Shown here: positions 26,479-34,476 of the stretch, piece after piece
Numbering within the stretch: the stretch's first letter is position 1
How the letters are laid out: the number at the start of each line of letters is the position of its first letter
Source of the DNA: Micromonospora sp. Llam0
GTDB lineage: Bacteria > Actinomycetota > Actinomycetes > Mycobacteriales > Micromonosporaceae
Direction: 5' to 3'
DNA: 64,000 nt
NCBI RefSeq assembly: GCF_003751085.1
Contig: NZ_RJJY01000001.1
Location: forward strand, 496,001 to 560,000
Made by a program: the position numbers and the translations under genes
The notes under the pieces: generated by a model
Database searches by the model: none
What the model was told of the DNA's origin: nothing
What the model saw: the letters and a program-made list of their open reading frames with translations, nothing else

Positions 26479-27495
26479 CTACCGTGCGGCCGCCGCGTCC
26501 GGATGGAGGGGCACCGAGCGGACCGACCGGCCCTCGGAGTCCAGGACCCGGCCGAGCAGTTTGGTCATGTTCAGCACGACCGAGCGGTCCTGGACGCGCA
26601 GCGCCGGCAGTTGTTGACCCATCCGCCACTCCAGGTCGTGCACCTCCGCGATCGACCGTAGCGACGCGTCGACGATCACGTTGAACGGCCCGGCGACGAA
26701 CGTCGAGGCACGGACCCCCGGCAAGGTGCGGATGCGCTCCTCGGCGGCCCGCAGATCCTGCACGTCGAGCGACCCGAAGTACACCGCCGAGACCGAGCGG
26801 CCGGACAGGTGGCGGGAGACGTCGCACCGGAAGGTGATCAGGCCGGCCTCCTGCAGCCGGGACAACCGTCGGCGTACGGCCACCGGCCCGACGCCGGCGT
26901 GCCCGGCGAGCCGTTCGAACGACATCCGGCCGTCCGACTGCAGCGCCCGGATGATCCGGATGTCGGCGGCGGCGAGGACCTCGGCGTCGTCGGAGCGCTG
27001 TGTCGTCCGTACGTCGAGCCGGCTCCGCTGCTCCGACGTCAGCGCGCCCTCCCGCCACCGGCTTGCCTCCAGCGTCGAACGGGTGACGACGTGGCTGCGG
27101 ACCCGGACGATCCCGCTGGTGCCCCGGACCAGGTTCAGCAGGTAGCCCGACAGCGAGTCGAGATCCGGGGCCTGCGCCAGCATCAGCACGTCCCGGGCGC
27201 CGCTGGTCACCTTCACGGTCGCCGCCTGGTTGTCCTCGGCGAGGATCCGTGCGACCTCGGTCGACCGTCCCGGGGCACAGTCGATCTCCACCAGGGCGCA
27301 GGCCGGGGTCGCGGGCCCCGATGGATGCGCGGTCACCCAGGCGACGCCCTCGGACTCCATCCGCGCCCAGCGCCGGCTCACCGTCGCCGGGTCGACGTTG
27401 AGTACGTCGCCGAGGTCCCGCCAACTGGCCCGGGGAGCCGACCGCACCGCGTCGACGATTGCGACATCGAGCTCGTCGAGGGGCGAATGCGCCAT
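26479..27495 (-). CDS. Tandem Lrp/AsnC-type transcriptional regulator
   Basis: Ordinary Lrp proteins have about 150 residues; this 338-residue protein contains two successive units. Unit 1 has an HTH (SWRDLGDVLNVDPATVSRRW) and a RAM-like domain (ACALVEIDCAPGRSTEVARI). Unit 2, from about residue 180, has an HTH (SFERLAGHAGVGPVAVRRRL) and a second RAM-like part (VSAVYFGSLDVQDLRAAEERI). Lrp regulators sense amino acids, which fits control of the divergent amino-acid catabolic operon starting at 27650. I chose ATG at 27495 (MAHSPLDELD) because the HTH follows directly; an upstream TTG at 27522 is possible. Confidence 0.85.
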   Translation of the reverse strand: MAHSPLDELDVAIVDAVRSAPRASWRDLGDVLNVDPATVSRRWARMESEGVAWVTAHPSGPATPACALVEIDCAPGRSTEVARILAEDNQAATVKVTSGARDVLMLAQAPDLDSLSGYLLNLVRGTSGIVRVRSHVVTRSTLEASRWREGALTSEQRSRLDVRTTQRSDDAEVLAAADIRIIRALQSDGRMSFERLAGHAGVGPVAVRRRLSRLQEAGLITFRCDVSRHLSGRSVSAVYFGSLDVQDLRAAEERIRTLPGVRASTFVAGPFNVIVDASLRSIAEVHDLEWRMGQQLPALRVQDRSVVLNMTKLLGRVLDSEGRSVRSVPLHPDAAAAR

Positions 27496-27525
27496 TGTCC
27501 ACCGATCCTTTCCTGCAACCAAGAG

Positions 27526-27582
27526 ACGGTAGATGGAGATTTCATGCAGTTCGGAGGCGAGAAGGAAGGATCACCCTACCGT
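27526..27582. promoter_or_regulatory. Widely spaced inverted repeat between the Lrp gene and the catabolic operon
   Basis: ACGGTAG at 27526-27532 and CTACCGT at 27576-27582 are exact complements with centres 50 bases apart, about five helical turns. This lies between the divergent Lrp gene and the amidohydrolase operon, where a looping Lrp-type regulator would act. Seven-base arms at this distance can occur by chance. Confidence 0.35.
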
Positions 27583-27649
27583 GGCGATGGTCAAACGAAA
27601 CGAACGGTCACCCGACAGCTAACAAGAGACGAACGAGGAAGGTCGGCGG

Positions 27650-28954
27650 GTGGGACTCCACGACGGCGCGGCACTGCGGGTGCACAACGTACGGCTCATC
27701 GACGGCATCAGCCCGCGAGCCGTGGACGACGCGGTGCTGGAAGCCGGCGACGACGGCCGGATCACGTACGCCGGACCGGCGGCGGGCGCACCTGCCGCAC
27801 GCCCCGGCGTACGCAGCGTCGATGGCCGGGGCGGGACGCTACTGCCCGGACTCTTCGACTGCCACACCCACCTCGGTATCGCCTCCGACCGGTCACTCGT
27901 CGACGTGGCGATGCTGACCGACCCGGTCCTCGGCGTCCTGCGCACGAGCGAGCGGCTCCGTCGCACGCTCGACGCCGGGATCACCTCCGCACGCGACCTC
28001 GGCGGCCTGCCCGCCGGCTTCCGCGACGCCGTCGCGGCCGGGCTCATCGCCGGTCCCCGGCTACAGACGTCGGTCGGCGTGATCAGCCACACCGGCGGCC
28101 ACGCCGACGGAACCTTGCCGAGCGGCCGGGATCTCGCGCTCGACTACTGCGAGATCGCCGACGACGTGACCGGCGTGCGCAAGGCCGCGCGCCGGGTGCT
28201 GCGGGCCGGTGCCGACCTCATCAAGATCTGTACGAGTGGCGGGATGAGCAGCGCCCACGACGATCCCGACGATCAGGACCTGCTCGACGAGGAGATCGCC
28301 GCAGCCGTCGACGAAGGGCGCCGGCACCGCGAGCGTCCAGTCGCCGCGCATGCTCAGGGACGCGCTGGCGTGCTCGCCGCCATCCGGGGCGGAGTCCGGT
28401 CGGTCGAGCACGGCTACGGCATCGACGACGAGGGGTGCGACCTGCTCGGCGAGCATGGCGCGTTCCTCGTACCCACCCTGTCCACCGTCTTCCAGCCACT
28501 GGATCCGGGCCGGACCGTGCCGTGGCGGTACCAGAAGAAGCTGCGCTGGAACGAGCAGACCAAGGCGAACATCGCGCAGGCGATCGCGCGGAAGGTGACC
28601 ATCGCCGCCGGGACGGACGCCGGTATCAGTCCGCACGGGCAGAACCCCTTCGAGCTGTGGTGTCTCGTCCAGCTCGGTATGTCACCGATGGACGCCATCC
28701 GGTCGGCAACGTCCACCAGCGCCCAACTCCTCGGCGTCGGCGACTCCCTCGGCGCACTACGACCCGGGTACGTCGCCGATCTGGTCCTGTGCACGCAGGA
28801 CCCACTGCGGGAGATCGCCTGCCTGTCGACGCCCGAGAACATCGCGCTGGTCGCCCAGCAAGGGGTCATCCGCAAGATCACGCTTTCCGATCATTCCGTG
28901 TCCGAGGAGCGAACCACACCCGGTCCGAGGAGCGAGACGACAGAGGAGACATAG
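27650..28954 (+). CDS. Metal-dependent amidohydrolase (imidazolonepropionase/prolidase-like)
   Basis: The 434-residue cytosolic enzyme has the amidohydrolase beta-barrel. Metal ligands are visible in order: HxH (CHTHLG, H72 and H74), the carboxylated lysine K192 in LIKICTSGG, His in VAAHAQG, His in VEHGYG and Asp in AAGTDAGI. This is the pattern of the imidazolonepropionase-like group that hydrolyses cyclic amides, N-acyl bonds or dipeptides. GTG at 27650 is preceded by GAGGAAGG. As first gene of the operon it probably opens or trims the substrate to release an amino acid that the next enzymes degrade. Its stop is immediately followed by the MFS start. Confidence 0.83.
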   Translation: MGLHDGAALRVHNVRLIDGISPRAVDDAVLEAGDDGRITYAGPAAGAPAARPGVRSVDGRGGTLLPGLFDCHTHLGIASDRSLVDVAMLTDPVLGVLRTSERLRRTLDAGITSARDLGGLPAGFRDAVAAGLIAGPRLQTSVGVISHTGGHADGTLPSGRDLALDYCEIADDVTGVRKAARRVLRAGADLIKICTSGGMSSAHDDPDDQDLLDEEIAAAVDEGRRHRERPVAAHAQGRAGVLAAIRGGVRSVEHGYGIDDEGCDLLGEHGAFLVPTLSTVFQPLDPGRTVPWRYQKKLRWNEQTKANIAQAIARKVTIAAGTDAGISPHGQNPFELWCLVQLGMSPMDAIRSATSTSAQLLGVGDSLGALRPGYVADLVLCTQDPLREIACLSTPENIALVAQQGVIRKITLSDHSVSEERTTPGPRSETTEET

Positions 28955-30424
28955 ATGCCAGACACCGCCACCGACACCGACACAGACAGACCGAGGACCG
29001 ATCTGCACACCGGCTGGACCGGGCGGGTCGTCGGCTACGTCGTGATCCTCATTCTGGTGAACGTCATGGTCGACAGCGTGATCGCGTCGCCGACATTCGT
29101 CCTGCCGCAGCTGAGCGCCGCTTTCGACACCACGCAGTTCGCCTGGCTCGGTTCCAGCGCGTTGCTCGCCGGGGCGATGTGGGCACCGCTGCTCGGCAAG
29201 AGCGCCGACATCTACGGCAAGCGCAAGATCCTGGTGATCACCCTGCTGGTCGCCGGTGCTGGCGGTGTCGTATGCCTGTTCGCGCCGCACATCAGCGTCT
29301 TCGTCCTCGGGCGGGTCCTGCAGGGTGCCGCAGTCGGCGCGCTGTTTCTCACGGTCGCGCTGATCCGCGACATCTGCGCGTCGAAGTTCGCGATGGTGGT
29401 GACCGGCATCGTCACCTCCGGTTCGGCCGTCTTCGGCATCGTCACCCCGTTCATCCTGGAACCGGCGCTGCATGTCTTCGGCTGGCGGGTGGTGTTCGTC
29501 ATCTCCGCGACATTCGCCGGCCTGGCCACAGTGCTGGTACGCACGGTGCTGCCGAAGACCCCGAGCACCACCCCGGGCACGGTGGACATCGTCGGCGCAC
29601 TCGTACTCGGCGGCGGCATCGCGGGCGTTCTCGTCTACGTCAGCCTCGGGCAGGTGTTCGGATGGCTGGGCATCTTCCCGCTCGCCGTCCTCGCCGCCGG
29701 AATCGTCGCCCTGCTGACCTGGTTCTTCGTCCTGAGCCGCAAGCCGGAACCGGTGATCGACATCCGGGGCATCTCGCTGCCGCTCGGGCTCGGCCTGCTG
29801 GTGGTCGTCATGGGCACCGGCGCGTACCAGAGCATGCTGCAGCTGTTCAGCCTGCTGATCGAGGTCTCCCCGGACGAGGGTCTCGGTTACGGGATCTCCG
29901 CGCCCGCCGCCCTCGGCCTGATGTTCGGCATCCCGTCGATCGGCATCATGCTCGGCGGCATCCTGGCCGGCTCGATCGCCACCCGCGTCGGCCCGGCCTG
30001 GACCCTGGCGGCCGGGGTGGTGACGGGTACGGCAGCGACGGTGATCATGTTCCTCGCCGGTGCGGCGAGCCTGCCGATCGCGGTGGTCTGCTCGTTCATG
30101 CTGAGCTTGACCGCAGGGTCGCTGGTCACCTCCGGGTTCAACCTCGGATCGATCCTCGCGCCGCCGCAGCGGCAGGGCACCGTGTCGAGCATGGTCATGG
30201 TGATGGTCGCGGTCGGCGCGGTGACGATGAACTTCATCGGCTCCGCGATCCTCGGCGCGACCCGCATCGTCGTCGACGGTGAATCCGTCAACTCCTCGCT
30301 CGGCGTGCACACCTACATCGCCGTCGCGGCCGGGGCGTTCGTCCTGGCCGGCATCCCGACCGTCTTCCTCGTCCGCCGACTGCGCGGCCATGTCGTCAGT
30401 GGCGTCCCGGTCAGCCACATCTGA
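28955..30424 (+). CDS. MFS transporter, DHA2-like 14-helix type
   Basis: The 489-residue membrane carrier has about 14 helices. The MFS motif A is seen in GKSADIYGKRKILV after helix 2, and a motif-C-like Gly-rich helix follows (VTGIVTSGSAVFGIVTPFI). The ATG directly follows the amidohydrolase stop, with AGAGGAG upstream, so the two are co-transcribed. DHA2 proteins are often annotated as drug exporters, but in a catabolic operon uptake of the substrate or release of an intermediate is equally plausible. The sequence does not tell the direction. Confidence 0.85.
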   Translation: MPDTATDTDTDRPRTDLHTGWTGRVVGYVVILILVNVMVDSVIASPTFVLPQLSAAFDTTQFAWLGSSALLAGAMWAPLLGKSADIYGKRKILVITLLVAGAGGVVCLFAPHISVFVLGRVLQGAAVGALFLTVALIRDICASKFAMVVTGIVTSGSAVFGIVTPFILEPALHVFGWRVVFVISATFAGLATVLVRTVLPKTPSTTPGTVDIVGALVLGGGIAGVLVYVSLGQVFGWLGIFPLAVLAAGIVALLTWFFVLSRKPEPVIDIRGISLPLGLGLLVVVMGTGAYQSMLQLFSLLIEVSPDEGLGYGISAPAALGLMFGIPSIGIMLGGILAGSIATRVGPAWTLAAGVVTGTAATVIMFLAGAASLPIAVVCSFMLSLTAGSLVTSGFNLGSILAPPQRQGTVSSMVMVMVAVGAVTMNFIGSAILGATRIVVDGESVNSSLGVHTYIAVAAGAFVLAGIPTVFLVRRLRGHVVSGVPVSHI

Positions 30425-30455
30425 CGACCAACCGGCTACTTCGAGGAGGACGACG

Positions 30456-31826
30456 GTGACCGACACCGCACCCACCAGCCCCGCCCAGGCGCGGCACCCG
30501 TACAGCCCGGTGCGGCAGACCCCGGCCGGACTCGTCTTCGTCTCCGGCCAGCTGGGGATCGCCGACGGTGCACTCGCTCCAGGGGGCATCGTCGCCGAGA
30601 CCCGGCAGGCCTTGGCGAACCTGCGGGACAAGCTGGCCTCCGCCGGGCTGGACTTCAGCCACCTTGCCAAGGTCACCGTCTACCTGGCGTCGATGGACGA
30701 CCGCAACGCCATGGACGCGATCTACCAGGAGACGCTGCCCGAACCACGCCCGGCCCGTACCTGCATCGCCGTCGCGGAGCTGCCGTACCGGGCCCGGGTC
30801 GAACTCGACGCGATCGCCGTGCGGGACGGACAGCGGCCGGGCGCCGCGTCCCGCACAGCGGCCGAGACGGCGTCGGGTCTCGCGGTGACGATCGGCGACG
30901 TCGTCGCCGCGCGGACCCGGATCGCCGGCGACGTCGTGCGGACGCCGCTGCTCCAGGCCACCTGGGCACCCGGCGACCTCTGGCTCAAGGCCGAGAACCT
31001 GCAGCCGATCGGGGCGTTCAAGTTGCGCGGCGCGCTGAACGCGATCGGCCGGTGCGATCCGCAGGTACGGGCCCGGGGCGTGCTCACCCACTCCAGCGGC
31101 AACCACGGCCAGGCCGTGGCCTGGGCCGCACGGGCAGCCGGCGTGCCCGCCGTGATCGTCATGCCGCGAAGCGCCACCGAGGTCAAGGTGGCGGCCACCC
31201 GGGCGCTGGGCGCCGAAATCGTCACGGTCGCCGCCGACGGGCGCGACCTGACGACCGCCGAGCTGCGGGCGCGGCGCGGCTTGACGGTCATCCCGCCGTA
31301 CGACCACGTCGACGTGATCGCCGGGCAGGGCACCCTCGCCATCGAGATACTCGACGACCTGGCCGACATCGACACGGTGCTCGTCCCGGTCGGCGGAGGC
31401 GGGCTGATCTCCGGGGTGGGCGTCGTGGTCCGGGCGCGCTCGCCGCGCACCCGGGTGGTCGGGGTGGAACCCGAGCTGGCGGCCGATGCCCGCGATTCGC
31501 TCGCCAACCGGCGTCGCGTCGAGTGGGATGCCGAGGTCACCAGCCGTACGGTCGCCGACGGGACCCGCGCGTCCGTCCTCGGCGAGGTCACCTTCCCGCT
31601 GATCCAGGCGACGGTCGACGAGATCGTCACGGTGAGCGAGGACCAGATCCTCGACGCGGTGGCGACCCTGGCACGTCGGGGTCACCTGGTCGCCGAACCC
31701 AGCGGTGCGTTGAGCACCGCCGCCTACCTCGCCGACCCGCACCGGTACGGGCGCACGGTCGCCATCGTCTCCGGCGGCAACATCGACCCGGCCCTGCTCT
31801 CCCGTGCGCTCGCCCGCTCACCCTGA
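30456..31826 (+). CDS. RidA - threonine/serine dehydratase fusion enzyme
   Basis: The 456-residue protein joins two enzymes that normally work one after the other. Residues about 10-130 form a RidA/YjgF imine deaminase (GLVFVSGQLG, VTVYLASMDD, and PARTCIAVAELPYRARVELD with the essential-type Arg101). From about 150 comes a fold-type II PLP dehydratase with Lys189 in PIGAFKLRGALNAI, SSGNHGQAVAWAA and the phosphate loop VGGGGLISG. Serine/threonine dehydratases release reactive 2-aminoacrylate or 2-aminocrotonate, which RidA hydrolyses to the 2-oxo acid plus ammonia. GTG at 30456 is chosen because CGAGGAGG precedes it, although the frame is open further upstream into the MFS gene. There is no stop or frameshift between the domains. 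Confidence 0.88.
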   Translation: MTDTAPTSPAQARHPYSPVRQTPAGLVFVSGQLGIADGALAPGGIVAETRQALANLRDKLASAGLDFSHLAKVTVYLASMDDRNAMDAIYQETLPEPRPARTCIAVAELPYRARVELDAIAVRDGQRPGAASRTAAETASGLAVTIGDVVAARTRIAGDVVRTPLLQATWAPGDLWLKAENLQPIGAFKLRGALNAIGRCDPQVRARGVLTHSSGNHGQAVAWAARAAGVPAVIVMPRSATEVKVAATRALGAEIVTVAADGRDLTTAELRARRGLTVIPPYDHVDVIAGQGTLAIEILDDLADIDTVLVPVGGGGLISGVGVVVRARSPRTRVVGVEPELAADARDSLANRRRVEWDAEVTSRTVADGTRASVLGEVTFPLIQATVDEIVTVSEDQILDAVATLARRGHLVAEPSGALSTAAYLADPHRYGRTVAIVSGGNIDPALLSRALARSP

Positions 31827-31895
31827 ACCCGCTCACCTCCCGATCCGCCCGTCCACACCCGACCACTCAACCGTCCTGGAAGGAACAATCATTCG

Positions 31896-32429
31896 ATGTC
31901 ATACGCAGCAGCCGTCGCCGAGGGCATCTGGGCGGCAGGCGCGACGCGGGTCGGCTACGTCCCCTCGGTGACAGTGGCGCCGATCATCGGCGCGCTGGTC
32001 GCCACCGACGGCGGGGCGGACGGGATCTCCCCGCGCGTCACGCCACTGTCCCGGGAAGAGGAGGCGATGGGGGTGCTGGGCGCCGTCGCCCTCACCGGCG
32101 GGCTCGGCGTGGTCGTGATGCAGGACAACGGCTTCGGCAACGCGCTCACTGCCCTCACCACGTTCCCGCTGGCCTACCATCTGCCGCTGCTCGTCTTCGC
32201 GAACACCCGGGGCAGCCTCGGCGAGTACAACTCGATGATCCACGCCATCAGCCAGCCGATGCCGGCGATCCTGCGCGCGGCCGGCGTACCCGTGATCGAA
32301 CTGGACCGGCGCAGTGGCGCCGAGGACTGGCGCGACACCGTGCGGGAGGCCGGGGCGCTCGCCGTCATGACGTATCGACCCGTGGTGGTCCTCGGGTCCT
32401 TCTGGAACACCGACGGGAAGGTCGCCTGA
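31896..32429 (+). CDS. ThDP-dependent decarboxylase, alpha subunit (sulfopyruvate/phosphonopyruvate decarboxylase-like)
   Basis: The 177-residue protein is the PYR-type half of a split thiamine-diphosphate decarboxylase. It shows an N-terminal VAEGIWAAGATRVGYVPSV, the SREEEAMGVLGAVALTGG segment with the cofactor-activating glutamate, and GLGVVVMQDNGFGNALTALTTF. These are features of ComD-like alpha subunits. It is encoded just before the beta subunit with TGATG overlap, as in methanogen ComDE. Such enzymes decarboxylate 3-substituted pyruvates (sulfopyruvate, phosphonopyruvate) to aldehydes. The ATG at 31896 follows CTGGAAGGAAC. Confidence 0.82.
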   Translation: MSYAAAVAEGIWAAGATRVGYVPSVTVAPIIGALVATDGGADGISPRVTPLSREEEAMGVLGAVALTGGLGVVVMQDNGFGNALTALTTFPLAYHLPLLVFANTRGSLGEYNSMIHAISQPMPAILRAAGVPVIELDRRSGAEDWRDTVREAGALAVMTYRPVVVLGSFWNTDGKVA

Positions 32430-33037
32430 TGAGACGGATCGACGCACTCGACGCACTCGCGAAGCTGACCGACCGGCATCCGGTCGTCGTGACGTGCGCG
32501 GCGACCAGCCGCGAGTTGGCCGCGGTGAAGGACAGCGACAACCACCTCTACCTGCTCGACGCGATGGGCCTCGTCGGGTCGGTGGCGACCGGGCTGGCAC
32601 TCAGTCTGCCTCCGGCGGCGCCGAAGGTCGTCGGCATCGAGGGGGACGGCTCGCTGCTGATGAACCCGAACGTGCTCGCCACAGGCGGTTACCTCGCGCC
32701 TGTCAACCTGCTGCTGGTGCTGCTCGACAACGGCGTGTACGGGTCGACCGGTGCGCTGCCGACGTACTCGGCCAAGATCGATCTGGAGCGGCTGGCCGCC
32801 GCCGCGGGATGGACCACCCGTACGGCGGACACCGTCGCCGGGATGACGGCCGCCTTCGCGGAACTGCTCGCGGTGCCCGGACCGGGGTTCCTGTACGCCC
32901 GGATCGAGCCGGGTAACGCGCAGGGTGTCGCCAAGCTGCTGATCGATCCGGTGTCGATCACCGACCGGTTCACCCGCTGGCTGCGTGAGACGTACCCAGC
33001 CGCCGAGGTCGCGGCGGGACCGGCGGGACCGGCGTGA
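32429..33037 (+). CDS. ThDP-dependent decarboxylase, beta subunit (ComE-like)
   Basis: The 202-residue PP-type half carries the ThDP/Mg site: GIEGDGSLLMNPNVLAT is the GDG-x-N type motif, followed by LLVLLDNGVYGSTGALPTYSA, which closely recalls archaeal ComE. Also visible are LLDAMGLVGSVATGLALSL near the N-terminus and a final helix DRFTRWLRETY. The ATG overlaps the alpha-subunit stop by one base. Its last codons lie in a 9-bp minisatellite and encode AGPAGPA. In the operon it should turn the 2-oxo acid made by the dehydratase fusion or the aminotransferase into an aldehyde for the dehydrogenase encoded next. Confidence 0.83.
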   Translation: MRRIDALDALAKLTDRHPVVVTCAATSRELAAVKDSDNHLYLLDAMGLVGSVATGLALSLPPAAPKVVGIEGDGSLLMNPNVLATGGYLAPVNLLLVLLDNGVYGSTGALPTYSAKIDLERLAAAAGWTTRTADTVAGMTAAFAELLAVPGPGFLYARIEPGNAQGVAKLLIDPVSITDRFTRWLRETYPAAEVAAGPAGPA

Positions 33038-33093
33038 CCGGCGTGACCGGCGGGACCGGCGTGACGGGCGGGACCGGCGTGACGGGCGGGACC
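33013..33093 (+). repeat. 9-bp tandem repeat across a gene junction (nine units)
   Basis: Nine consecutive units of GGCGGGACC or its variants GGCGTGACC and GGCGTGACG run from 33013 to 33093. The array encodes the C-terminus of the decarboxylase beta subunit, contains its stop codon (33035-33037) and encodes the N-terminus of the aldehyde dehydrogenase. Units are multiples of three, so gain or loss keeps both frames. Each GTG variant offers another possible start codon. Confidence 0.9.
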
Positions 33094-34476
33094 GGCGCGG
33101 ACGCCGGCGTCGTCACGGTGAATCCGGCGACCGGCGAGGAGTTGGACCGCTATCCGTACACCAGGCCTGAGGACATCGACCGGGTGCTCGACACCGCCGC
33201 CGGCTCGCCCTGGGGCCGGTCGAGTGTCGAGCGGCGGTGCGCGGCCATATCTCGGCTGGGCGACATCCTGGCGCACCGGCGGGAGTCCCTTGCCGCGCTC
33301 GTCACCCTCGAGACGGGCAAGCCCATCCGGCAGGCCAGAGCCGAAATCGACAAGTGCGTCGGCGCCTGCCGCTTCTACGCCGACCAACTGCCCGGAATGC
33401 TCCGACCGGAGACCTTCGACATCGACGGCGACACCGCCGTCGTGCGGGTCGTGCCGATCGGCGTCGTACTCAGCATCCTGCCCTGGAACTACCCGTGGTG
33501 GCAGGTGATCCGGGCGATGCTGCCGGCGATCGGGGCGGGCGACACGGTCGTGCTCAAGCACGCCGAGTCGGTCACCGGCAGCGCGATGGCGGTCGCGGAG
33601 GTGTTCCGGGACGCCTTCGGTGCCGGCGTCCTGCAGACCGTCGTCGTCGGCCCGGCGACCGCGTCGGAGCTCATTGCCGACCGGCGAATCGCCGCCGTCA
33701 CGTTCACCGGCAGCGACCGGGTGGGGGCGTTGGTCGCCGCCCGCGCCGGTGCCGCGATCAAGAAGTGCGTGCTCGAACTCGGCGGATCCGACCCGTTCAT
33801 CGTCCTCGCCGACGCCGACATCCCGGCGGCGGCAGCGGCGGCGGTCGAGTCCCGGTTCCTCAACAACGGCCAGAGCTGCATCGCGGCGAAGCGGATCCTC
33901 GTCCACCGCGACGTGTACGACGAGTTCGTGGCCGCGTTGGTGCCGCAGGTCACGCGGTTGGTCGTCGGCGATCCGGCCGACGAGCGGACCGACGTCGGTC
34001 CGCTCGCCCGGCACGACCTGCGCGACTCGCTGCGCGAGCAGCGCAGCCGGGCGCTGGCGGCCGGCGGCCGGATCCTCGCCGAGGTCGCCGCGCCGGAGGC
34101 TGCTGCGGGCGCCTGGTTCTCACCGTCGGTGATCGAGGTGGAGAGCGACTCGGTCCTGCTGAGCGACGAGACCTTCGGGCCGCTGGGCGCGATCACCACC
34201 GGCGCGGACGACGACGAGCTGGTCGCCTGGGCGAACTCCTCCCGGTACGGACTCAGCAGCAGCGTGTGGAGCGCTGACGACGACCACGCCATGGCCGTGA
34301 GCGCCCGGATTCAGGCTGGCGCGGTCTTCGTCAACACGATCTCCGCGACCGACCCGCGGCTGCCTACCGGCGGCGTCAAGGCCAGCGGGTACGGACGGGA
34401 GCTCGGCCGGTGGGGGGTGCACGAACTGGCGAACCTGCAGGCGCTGCGCATCCGTGCCGGTGGAGGTACGCGGTGA
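33034..34476 (+). CDS. NAD(P)-dependent semialdehyde dehydrogenase (succinate-semialdehyde dehydrogenase-like)
   Basis: The 480-residue aldehyde dehydrogenase has its catalytic Cys282 in NNGQSCIAAKRI and general-base Glu248 in VLELGGSDPFIVLADAD. It begins VVTVNPATGEELDRYPYT, as in actinobacterial succinate-semialdehyde dehydrogenases, which favour acidic aldehydes. In context it would oxidise the aldehyde from the ComDE-like decarboxylase. The first 21 residues are TGVTGG repeats coded by the 9-bp minisatellite; real translation may start at any GTG at 33034, 33043, 33061 or 33079. The stop overlaps the aminotransferase GTG by four bases. Confidence 0.88.
   Translation: MTGVTGGTGVTGGTGVTGGTGADAGVVTVNPATGEELDRYPYTRPEDIDRVLDTAAGSPWGRSSVERRCAAISRLGDILAHRRESLAALVTLETGKPIRQARAEIDKCVGACRFYADQLPGMLRPETFDIDGDTAVVRVVPIGVVLSILPWNYPWWQVIRAMLPAIGAGDTVVLKHAESVTGSAMAVAEVFRDAFGAGVLQTVVVGPATASELIADRRIAAVTFTGSDRVGALVAARAGAAIKKCVLELGGSDPFIVLADADIPAAAAAAVESRFLNNGQSCIAAKRILVHRDVYDEFVAALVPQVTRLVVGDPADERTDVGPLARHDLRDSLREQRSRALAAGGRILAEVAAPEAAAGAWFSPSVIEVESDSVLLSDETFGPLGAITTGADDDELVAWANSSRYGLSSSVWSADDDHAMAVSARIQAGAVFVNTISATDPRLPTGGVKASGYGRELGRWGVHELANLQALRIRAGGGTR

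Noticed and set aside
26809..30282. 1157-codon open frame on the plus strand across the Lrp, amidohydrolase and MFS genes
   Set aside because: It is a shadow frame of high-GC DNA: Arg/Pro/Gly-rich low-complexity product, no ribosome-binding site, and it overlaps three well-supported genes in other frames.
28955..30424. Multidrug efflux pump linked to antibiotic biosynthesis
   Set aside because: The carrier is embedded in a catabolic operon with no biosynthetic core gene nearby; direction and substrate cannot be read from sequence.
28757..30676. 639-codon frame antisense to the MFS and RidA-dehydratase genes
   Set aside because: Asp/Arg/Gln-rich shadow product without signal, domain or start signal.
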